Origin: JAKAKT01 sp041305385
Lineage (GTDB): Archaea > Micrarchaeota > Micrarchaeia > Burarchaeales > JAKAKT01
Assembly: GCA_041305385.1 (NCBI GenBank)
Contig: JBFYLO010000028.1
Span: 1 to 50,418 of the forward strand
DNA: 50,418 nt
Direction of reading: 5' to 3'
Below, in pieces: positions 14,489 through 20,701 of the stretch. Position numbers and translations under genes: made by a program. The stretch's first letter is position 1, and the number at the start of each line of letters is the position of its first letter. Below the pieces are notes generated by a model. That model was not told the origin of the DNA, ran no database searches, and saw nothing but the letters and a program-made list of their open reading frames with translations.

Positions 14489-14657
14489 GCGGCCGTAGTC
14501 TAGCCTGGTAGGACCCTGGCCTTCCAAGCCCGTGACCCGGGTGAACTTTTTTCTTTCTTTGGAAGAAAGAAACTTCAATGAAAAAAGAAAGAAGTGAAGA
14601 AAAAAGTTCAGGGAATTCAAAACGGGTTTTCAGCCCATGAAAATCCCGGCGGCCGCA
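14489..14657 (+). tRNA. tRNA-Gly(TCC) interrupted by ~96 nt in the T-loop
   Basis: Acceptor GCGGCCG/CGGCCGC plus A, D-stem GTCT/GGAC, anticodon loop CTTCCAA with TCC at 14523-14525; the anticodon stem has one T-C mismatch. T-stem halves CCGGG (to 14541) and CCCGG (from 14645) are separated by an AG-rich insert with a long stem GAACTTTTTTCTT/AAGAAAAAAGTTC. Unlike the other two tRNA-Gly genes, the left side reads GGGTGAAC instead of GGGTTCAA, so the conserved TTC of the T-loop is not evident. The exact junction is uncertain. Confidence 0.7.
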
Positions 14658-14803
14658 TCTTTATTTTTACTATAATCCTGCTTTTCCCCTCGTCAATCGA
14701 CTAACAAACATGCCGAATTCTGCAGCAAGCTATAAATAGACCTTCGAGCAGGACAGGCTCATGAATGAATATATTTATATGGCACCTAAGAAACACATAA
14801 TCC

Positions 14804-16534
14804 ATGTTCAAAAAAGCATTTCTTCTGTCCCTTATACTGCTTATCTCTCTGTCTTTCGCCGCGTCAACAAAAGATTATCAACTCACCAGTGCGAATCTTA
14901 ATTACAAGCTTAATCCCGATGGAACAGTCAGCGTTCACACGGAGATAAACTATTACTTCTCTTCAGGCACTTTTTCCGAGCTTTACGTCCAACTCCCGCC
15001 TGATTTGCAAATAACGGACCCGACCGGCAGCTGCGCTGGAAGGCAGTGTTCCTTTAAGACTCAGATGAACCAAGGGTGGCGTGAGCTCGTGCTCTCAGGC
15101 TCATTTTTAGCAGGCCAGCATGAAATAGCCGTCTTTGATTATAAAATAAACGACAACGTTCTTGCCCAGAAGGATGCCTCCCAATTCTTCTTCAAGCTCT
15201 GGGGCGATCAGTGGCAAAAGCCAGTTGGCACACTCACTGCAACAGTTGAGTTTCCGGGAGACGCATACCAGGTGACGTACTTTACTCACCCTTATAACAT
15301 TCAGTACGAAACAACCGCGCAATCAAATTCGATAAAAATAGTCTCGATAAATCATCCGGCTGGCACGTATTTGGAAGTTAATACGCTAATGCCAAAAGAA
15401 TGGTTTTCCGGCTTGCCGCAGGCAAAAAACTTCATGACTCGCCAAGATGTAATTGATGGTGAAAACAGGGGGGCGGAGGCCGAAAAAACCAAGCAACAGA
15501 TTGGCTTCGTTCTCGGGCTCGTCATGCTCCTGGTAGTTCCTTTTACAATTGTGACCTGCTATTACCTGTTTGGGAAGGAAACCGCTCTTATCCAGCTAGG
15601 ATACCAGGGGCTCTATGAGCACGAGCCACCCGGGGAGCTTTCTCCAACAGCTGCAGCCAAGCTCATCGGCAAGGGAAGCAGCGGGGATTACATTGCAGCC
15701 GAGATACTAACTTTGGTCCAGAATAAATTCATCTCCCTTGAACAGGCATCTGTTAAGGGCGGGTTTCTCGGGATGGGGCAGGAGACAATAGTCGTGATGA
15801 GAATACTCAAGAGCCAGGAAGAAGCGGCTTCCCTCGAGGCCCACCAAAAGGAGATATTCGCATTTTTGAACCAGCTGTCTGAAAACAGCACAGTCACCTC
15901 AAAGAAATTTGCTGAGATTTCAAAACAGCGCTCTTATTTCGGAACATTCCAACGCCTTGAAAAGTCGCTTTCCGATTCTTTTAACAGGGGAAAATATCTC
16001 AACACGAAAGGCAATGGGATCGTTTATCTTGTATCGTTTGCAGCAATGGTTGTTTCGTTTATCCTTTTGATGCAGTTTTTCAAGCAAACGCTATTCTTCG
16101 GTGCTGTCTGCATCGAATCAATCACCGCTATTGTTCTCGTTTCAGTAAAACCGACCCTTATCGGAAAGTGGAACGATGAAGGCAGGGTGCTCGAGGCAAA
16201 GTGGCAAAATTTCTTCAAATTTCTTAATGACATGACGCTTATGCGCGATAAGGCTCCGGCTGACATCATTCTTTGGGAAAAATACCTCATTTACTCGACC
16301 GCATTTGGGATTTCGGCAAAAGTCACGGAAGCCGTAAAAGCCAAATTCCCTGACACGAGCCAGCTGAATAGTTCCCCAATGTATTCGAACATCGTCCTTG
16401 CAAGTGCCCTCCATGCTTCCACACGCTCGATGTCCAGTTCGTTCCATTCAACAGCTTCAGCCAGAAGCGGTCGCAGTGGAGGCGGGTTTGGCTCAGGGCA
16501 CGGAGGGGGCGGCGGAGGGGGCGGCGCAAGATAG
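14804..16534 (+). CDS. DUF2207 (YciQ-like) membrane protein
   Basis: A 576-residue predicted DUF2207 membrane protein. It has a signal peptide (1-19), an extracytoplasmic beta-rich domain, one membrane helix near residues 230-255, a cytoplasmic helical region, two more helices near 400-450, and the family marker ILWEKYLIYSTAFGI. The C terminus is Ser-rich then GGGFGSGHGGGGGGGG, which is also typical. The function of the family is unknown. The 14658-14803 upstream gap holds a TATA box ATATATTTATATGG at about 14766-14779, some 25 nt before the ATG. Confidence 0.85.
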   Translation: MFKKAFLLSLILLISLSFAASTKDYQLTSANLNYKLNPDGTVSVHTEINYYFSSGTFSELYVQLPPDLQITDPTGSCAGRQCSFKTQMNQGWRELVLSGSFLAGQHEIAVFDYKINDNVLAQKDASQFFFKLWGDQWQKPVGTLTATVEFPGDAYQVTYFTHPYNIQYETTAQSNSIKIVSINHPAGTYLEVNTLMPKEWFSGLPQAKNFMTRQDVIDGENRGAEAEKTKQQIGFVLGLVMLLVVPFTIVTCYYLFGKETALIQLGYQGLYEHEPPGELSPTAAAKLIGKGSSGDYIAAEILTLVQNKFISLEQASVKGGFLGMGQETIVVMRILKSQEEAASLEAHQKEIFAFLNQLSENSTVTSKKFAEISKQRSYFGTFQRLEKSLSDSFNRGKYLNTKGNGIVYLVSFAAMVVSFILLMQFFKQTLFFGAVCIESITAIVLVSVKPTLIGKWNDEGRVLEAKWQNFFKFLNDMTLMRDKAPADIILWEKYLIYSTAFGISAKVTEAVKAKFPDTSQLNSSPMYSNIVLASALHASTRSMSSSFHSTASARSGRSGGGFGSGHGGGGGGGGAR

Positions 16535-16644
16535 ATGCGTGCGTCATTTCAGGATTCTAGCTTTCCTCTTGCCTTGCAGCAATGTTATAGAAAGCTTTTT
16601 ATTCATTTATGGATAACATTATTCACATCTGGATAAGTGGTCAG

Positions 16645-17178
16645 ATGGAAGCAATACACCTGCTCAAATACCGGGGCTCGCGCCCGATGCTTGAGACCTT
16701 GTTCAAGTTCCCAAATAGGCAATTCACGATAAACGAGCTTGCGAGGGAATCCGGGGTTCCGTTCGCATCAGCCTGGAGACTGGTGCAAAAATGGGAGCCT
16801 GCGGGCATAATAGAGACGGGAAGAGTTGGAAGGAGCGTCACAGTGAAGCTCCACAAGTCAGAATATCTGGATTCGGTCGCTTCCATTCTTAAGATCAGCA
16901 TGAGCCCGCAGGCATTTACTGCGCGTGCCCTTAGGGATTTGCTGGTGAAGGAGAACGACGTTCTGGAAGCTTATCTGTTTGGCAGTGTGGCAACGGGCGA
17001 CGAAAAATTGGCGAGTGACATAGACGTGGCCTTGTTGACCGGGAAAGGGTTTAATGCAAACAATTTAGTATTTGAGGCGTACGAAAGGTATGGGACAAAG
17101 ATTGTGCCCATTGTCTTTTCTAGTAAGAAAGAACTCGAAAAGTTTATGGCTGACAAGAAAGGAGAGCGATTGAAATGA
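16645..17178 (+). CDS. MNT-type nucleotidyltransferase with N-terminal winged helix (antitoxin-like)
   Basis: About 177 residues. An N-terminal winged helix (FTINELARESGVPFASAWRLVQ) is followed by a minimal nucleotidyltransferase domain with the motif GSVATGDEKLASDIDVALL. Such MNT proteins pair with HEPN toxins, which they can inactivate by nucleotide transfer. The start at 16645 has GTGGTC just upstream; an earlier in-frame ATG at 16609 is too close to the TATA box (CTTTTTATTC near 16592). The stop overlaps the HEPN start by 4 nt. Confidence 0.82.
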   Translation: MEAIHLLKYRGSRPMLETLFKFPNRQFTINELARESGVPFASAWRLVQKWEPAGIIETGRVGRSVTVKLHKSEYLDSVASILKISMSPQAFTARALRDLLVKENDVLEAYLFGSVATGDEKLASDIDVALLTGKGFNANNLVFEAYERYGTKIVPIVFSSKKELEKFMADKKGERLK

Positions 17179-17573
17179 GCGATACCCCAGAACGGGCGTT
17201 GCGAGAGGCGGAGAAGTGGCTTGTTTCCGCAAGGAATGGAGTTGTGGAGGCGGAGGACGACGAAGCCAGGGCAAACGTCTGCTGCGCTCAGGCCATCCAC
17301 GCGATTATTCGCACCAACGATGCGCTTTCCTTGAAGTTTCTTGGCCATAAAGCGACAAGACATGATGACGCTGCGGTGATTTACGCAAAGCTCTTTCGCG
17401 AAGGGAAGCTTCCGGACAGCGCCAAGGAGTTCAAGAACCTGGTTGCGAATGCGATGAGGGACAAGAGCGGCGCGGACTACGGCAAAGCCTCTTTTTCAGT
17501 TGAGGACGCAAAGGAATACGCAGAACAGGCCGAGAGCTTCCTCGCGATGGCGAAGGATGTTTTGAAACTTTGA
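17175..17573 (+). CDS. HEPN domain protein (toxin-like)
   Basis: A 132-residue helical HEPN protein: EAEKWLVSARNGVVEAEDDEARANVCCAQAI split over two helices, then IIRTNDALSLKFLG and ATRHDDA. HEPN toxins are RNases that use an R-x4-6-H pair. Here the core Arg is in IRTNDAL, but the matching His is not at the expected spacing; a later RHDD may play that part, so catalytic status is unclear. Overlap with the MNT gene (ATGA) supports a two-gene toxin-antitoxin or signalling module. Confidence 0.82.
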   Translation: MSDTPERALREAEKWLVSARNGVVEAEDDEARANVCCAQAIHAIIRTNDALSLKFLGHKATRHDDAAVIYAKLFREGKLPDSAKEFKNLVANAMRDKSGADYGKASFSVEDAKEYAEQAESFLAMAKDVLKL

Positions 17574-17612
17574 CCGCTTGTCAGACTCTAGAATGAGCCT
17601 TGTCTTGCGGCG

Positions 17613-17719
17613 GCCGCATTTTTGTTCACAAAATGCCGGACCATCCGAAGCGCGGCTTCGGATATTTCGCAAGTTTCGAAACTTGCGAAACCATTTGGCG
17701 TAGCCAAATCGAGTCGCAT
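17613..17719. repeat. tRNA-associated hairpin repeat, copy 1
   Basis: About 97 bp nearly identical to 19958-20055, differing by one A in an A-run. It contains CCGAAGC/GCTTCGG, a 26 bp perfect palindrome starting TTTCGCAAGTTTC, and ATTTGGC/GCCAAAT. It starts with GCGGCCGCATTTTTG, matching the 3' end of a tRNA-Gly gene, but no tRNA body precedes it. It ends in GAGTCGCAT, an imperfect copy of its own start. It lies between the HEPN gene and the convergent kinase gene. Confidence 0.85.
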
Positions 17720-17729
17720 CTTCTTTCTT

Positions 17730-18932
17730 TCATTTCAAACTCAGGAAGAACGCCATCGAGAAGCAGTCCCCCAGTCCCACCGTGAACTTCGGGATTATCT
17801 CAGCCGAGGGCGAGAACGCGAAGGGTATGTCATTTCGCTTCAACATTCTTTCATCAATCCCGGGAGGGTTTATCTTTTTTGCCCGGAATCTTGTCCTCTC
17901 TAACTCTGCGAAAGTCGGAGCCCGCCCTCTCGAGGCCTTGAACCCTGCAACTGCCGAGGCGAAGGAAAGGGAACGGGCAAGGGATTTCGAGCTGAACTCT
18001 TTCGAGAAAGCGAGCGAGCAATCCCTCATGTGGAGGACTGCAGTCTTGGTCTTTTCGAGAAGAGCTTCAGTTTTCTCGTTGTATTGGAAATTGCTATTTC
18101 CAATGCGGCCAAATTTCTGCGGAAATTTGTCCCTACCCAACGTCATCTCATCCTCGTTGAACCCAACGCAATCCACCATGGGAAGGACGTGCTTCGAGCA
18201 CAGGACTTCAGTCTCCTCTGAAAGAAAACTGCCCCACTCCAAATGAAGCTTCAGCTTTGGGTTGAGCTTTTTCCAGGAGGAAATTTGATTCTTGACATAC
18301 TCAATTCTCTTTTCGAAAACTTCCGGGCTAAGCAGATGGAAACCGGCAATAAACGCTCTCGAAATTTTCGGTATTTCCTTCGTTATCTCTCTAGAAAAAA
18401 GCGGGTCCACTGAGAGCGATGGATTCAGGTTTTCGTAGGATGCGATAAACCTGTTCGAGGAGGGGATGCCCGGCCCTTTCTTGAACTCGAGAATCAGGTG
18501 AACCGGTGGCTCCGAATCATCAAAGGCTTTCCCTGCGGGCGCAAATCCACTTTCAGTCGCAACCAGCACATTCCCGCTCCTGAAAAGCGAGAGCAGCTCC
18601 CTTGATTTGCTCGGGGTGTGCATGTACGATTTTACCCCGAGTTTCGCGGCATCGAGCGCCATGTTCCCGGCCTGCCCGCCTACTCTCGGAGAACCGGGGG
18701 GCAGAAGTCCAACCACTTTCCGAAACTCGGATTCGCCCATCCTTATCTCCTTCCCCCCGCCGTTTTTCATGCACTCCAAGAGCCCAGGCAGATAGCGGGA
18801 GACAGAGTTGGCTTCGGGCAGCCCAATCTCAACAACTGAATCGAGGTTCGTGCCGTAGGCGAAAAGCGCCTTCTTTCCAAGCGTTTTCCTTGAAGCTTCA
18901 ATCTCCTCACGGAACCCCGAAACAATTTCCAT
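17730..18932 (-). CDS. ADP-dependent phosphofructokinase/glucokinase family kinase
   Basis: A 400-residue ribokinase-fold ADP-dependent sugar kinase, the archaeal glycolytic type that uses ADP and gives AMP. Motifs: GGQAGNMALDAAKLGVKS (sugar side), GFNEDE (the NXXE metal motif) and VGLGDCFS (GXGD with the catalytic Asp). It is a little shorter than typical members (about 450). Residues about 268-284, just after NXXE, are encoded by a mobile palindromic element, inserted in frame. Glucose and fructose 6-phosphate activity cannot be separated from sequence alone. TATA CTTTATATATTG is about 25 nt upstream. Confidence 0.85.
   Translation of the reverse strand: MEIVSGFREEIEASRKTLGKKALFAYGTNLDSVVEIGLPEANSVSRYLPGLLECMKNGGGKEIRMGESEFRKVVGLLPPGSPRVGGQAGNMALDAAKLGVKSYMHTPSKSRELLSLFRSGNVLVATESGFAPAGKAFDDSEPPVHLILEFKKGPGIPSSNRFIASYENLNPSLSVDPLFSREITKEIPKISRAFIAGFHLLSPEVFEKRIEYVKNQISSWKKLNPKLKLHLEWGSFLSEETEVLCSKHVLPMVDCVGFNEDEMTLGRDKFPQKFGRIGNSNFQYNEKTEALLEKTKTAVLHMRDCSLAFSKEFSSKSLARSLSFASAVAGFKASRGRAPTFAELERTRFRAKKINPPGIDERMLKRNDIPFAFSPSAEIIPKFTVGLGDCFSMAFFLSLK
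18081..18132. repeat. Palindromic element, copy C, in frame within the kinase gene
   Basis: Identical over 52 bp to the intergenic copy at 3156-3207. On the coding (minus) strand it is read without stops as DKFPQKFGRIGNSNFQY and does not shift the frame. It falls in the loop after the NXXE motif. The two hairpins are intact at the DNA level. Confidence 0.88.
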
Positions 18933-18965
18933 AAATATAATAAACTGATTGGCAATATATAAAGC
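18933..18965. promoter_or_regulatory. Divergent promoter, kinase and lipoprotein
   Basis: Only 33 bp separate the two start codons. ATATAATAAA near 18936-18945 serves the plus-strand lipoprotein gene, and CTTTATATATTG (minus strand, near 18953-18964) serves the kinase. Each TATA box is about 25-30 nt from its ATG, so both transcripts should be leaderless and the two TATA boxes overlap the opposite start regions. Mutual interference in transcription is likely. Confidence 0.55.
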
Positions 18966-19694
18966 ATGAGTTCGAGGTATCTGGCGTTATTCGCCCTAGC
19001 GCTGTTGCTCTTCGGTTGCTCGTCCGGACCTTCCCCCAAAGAGGTCATGCTCAAGTCCATAGAGAAGGCCGAGAAGATGAGCTCCATTTATGTGGAGTTA
19101 GACATGAATGTCACCACTGCTTCCTCGGACGGTGCATCCATCGCATCCGCAACTGTCGCCCAGTGGGTAAGCGGTGAGAGGTCAAGGTCGGATATACACA
19201 TTTCCGGGGTGGCAGGCCTTGAGGGCGTCGCTCTCAGGGTCTATTCACTGGCCAATGGTTCATACGTTTGCGGAAAAACTGATGCCTGGGACTGCGTCCA
19301 GCTCAGCAACGGTTCATCACTATCCGGAGAAGTCGCCGAAGGCCCGTTCTCGTTCACCGAGAGGAGCAGAAAGCTCCTAAGCGCTGATGCGCTTGAATTC
19401 ACAGGCGGCGTCGAGGCCCTGGAGATTGCCGGCAGAAAATGCAGCCTGGTTTCAGCTAAAATAAACTACACCAAGGCCCAGGGGGTCGACCCGCAATCCT
19501 TCCCGAACGGGATAACGGGCGCATTCATCTCCCAGTGCCTTGATGACGAGACCGGAATCGCGCTCATGGGAAAAACAACGATTGAGGAGGGAACAGCCGA
19601 GAGCGGAACCGCAGTCAGCCAGCTCGACATGATGGTGAAGCGCATAGAGCCAAATGCCGGAATCCAGGAAGATGTTTTCGATCTCCCGAAATGA
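18966..19694 (+). CDS. Lipoprotein of unknown function
   Basis: A 242-residue secreted lipoprotein: signal peptide with lipobox LLFGC (Cys at about 18). The mature part has a helix (SPKEVMLKSIEKAEKMSS) followed by many beta strands, resembling LolA/LppX-like lipid-binding folds and similar archaeal lipoproteins. Cys pairs (YVCGKTDAWDC; KCS...QC) may form disulfides. Family unproven. It is 7 nt upstream of tRNA-Gly(CCC). Confidence 0.7.
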   Translation: MSSRYLALFALALLLFGCSSGPSPKEVMLKSIEKAEKMSSIYVELDMNVTTASSDGASIASATVAQWVSGERSRSDIHISGVAGLEGVALRVYSLANGSYVCGKTDAWDCVQLSNGSSLSGEVAEGPFSFTERSRKLLSADALEFTGGVEALEIAGRKCSLVSAKINYTKAQGVDPQSFPNGITGAFISQCLDDETGIALMGKTTIEEGTAESGTAVSQLDMMVKRIEPNAGIQEDVFDLPK

Positions 19695-19701
19695 CGTTAA
19701 T

Positions 19702-19963
19702 GCGGCTGTAATCTAGCCTGGTAGGATCTGAGCTTCCCAAGCTCATTGCCCGGGTTCAATCGAAATCCCTTTTCTTTCAGATTTGGGCTGGCGCCCAAAT
19801 ACAGGAAAAGTTGTTCGCAACTTTTCCTTCGAAAAGAAAAGGTCTCTCGACACCCCAAAAGAAAGGGCGAGAGACAAAAGAAAAGGTATTTGGCGTCCCA
19901 AAGAAAAAGACGCCGGCCCCAAAGAAAAACAATCGGGGTTCGGAACAAATCCCGGCAGCCGCA
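19702..19963 (+). tRNA. tRNA-Gly(CCC) interrupted by ~189 nt in the T-loop
   Basis: Acceptor GCGGCTG/CAGCCGC plus A, D-stem ATCT/GGAT, anticodon arm TGAGC-TTCCCAA-GCTCA with CCC at 19736-19738. CCGGGTTCAA (to about 19759) and AAATCCCGG (from 19947) are separated by the longest of the three tRNA-Gly inserts. The insert holds hairpins ATTTGGGC/GCCCAAAT, AGGAAAAGTTG/CAACTTTTCCT, GTCTCTCG/CGAGAGAC and GGCGTC/GACGCC, with repeated loops of the CCCAAAGAAA type. AAATCCC also occurs at the left edge of the insert. A hairpin repeat starts at its 3' end. Confidence 0.8.
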
Positions 19964-20074
19964 TTTTTGTTCACAAAAATGCCGGACCATCCGAAGCGCG
20001 GCTTCGGATATTTCGCAAGTTTCGAAACTTGCGAAACCATTTGGCGTAGCCAAATAGAGCCGCATTTTTGTTCA
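19958..20074. repeat. tRNA-associated hairpin repeat, copy 2, between 16 bp direct repeats
   Basis: GCCGCATTTTTGTTCA occurs at 19958-19973, covering the tRNA-Gly acceptor end, and again at 20059-20074. The ~85 bp between them is the hairpin cassette also found at 17613-17709. The arrangement is that of a small element inserted at a tRNA 3' end with that end duplicated. MarC begins 28 nt further on. Confidence 0.85.
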
Positions 20075-20101
20075 TGTCAGGTTCCTCCAATTGGTGTCCA
20101 G

Positions 20102-20701
20102 ATGCTCGAAACCGACTTCATAAATTTCATAAAAGCCTTCCTTGCGCTGTTCATAATAATCGACCCGCTATCCTCCGTTCCCATATTCCTCACCCTCACC
20201 AAGAAGGCCACCTCTGCGGAGAGGGCGAAGGCAGCGAGGGAAGCGGCTTTTGTTGCAGCAGTCGCCCTGGTTGCGTTCATACTGGCAGGCATGCCGATTC
20301 TCGGAATAATGGGCATAACCCTTGACAGCTTCAAGATTGCCGGCGGCCTCGTGCTTCTAATCGTCGGAGTTTATACTGTTCTCGGCATTCCTTTCAGCGA
20401 GAAGAGCAGCGAGCTCGATGTTGCCATTGTGCTCCTCGCAGTGCCGATGATAACTGGCCCCGGAGCCTTGAGCATGGCAATCATAATATCCAACAATTAC
20501 GGGGTTCCTCTTGCAATCGGGGCTTCCCTGTGCGCCATTTTCGTAACCTGGGTAATCCTCAGATTTGCTTCCTCTGTGCAGAAATACCTGGGAAAGCGCG
20601 GGCTCGAGATTTACTCGAGGATATTCGGCCTTTTCGTTGCGGCCCTTGCAATTCAGTTCATGGCTGAGGGAGTTTTGGGGATGATTAGGAATGGCCTTTA
20701 G
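20102..20701 (+). CDS. MarC family integral membrane protein
   Basis: A 199-residue six-helix membrane protein of the MarC/UPF0056 family: FIKAFLALFIIIDPLSSVPIFL at the N terminus and LAVPMITGPGALS in the middle are the family hallmarks. The physiological substrate is unknown; the old link to antibiotic resistance is not supported for the family. The frame is open far upstream through the tRNA insert, but homology begins at the ATG at 20102, with TTGGTGT before it. Its 3' end overlaps the Lon-like gene by 11 nt. Confidence 0.88.
   Translation: MLETDFINFIKAFLALFIIIDPLSSVPIFLTLTKKATSAERAKAAREAAFVAAVALVAFILAGMPILGIMGITLDSFKIAGGLVLLIVGVYTVLGIPFSEKSSELDVAIVLLAVPMITGPGALSMAIIISNNYGVPLAIGASLCAIFVTWVILRFASSVQKYLGKRGLEIYSRIFGLFVAALAIQFMAEGVLGMIRNGL

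Noticed and set aside
19811..20701. A 296-codon version of MarC starting inside the tRNA-Gly insert
   Set aside because: The first ~97 codons translate tRNA insert and hairpin repeat; MarC homology and a ribosome site begin at 20102.
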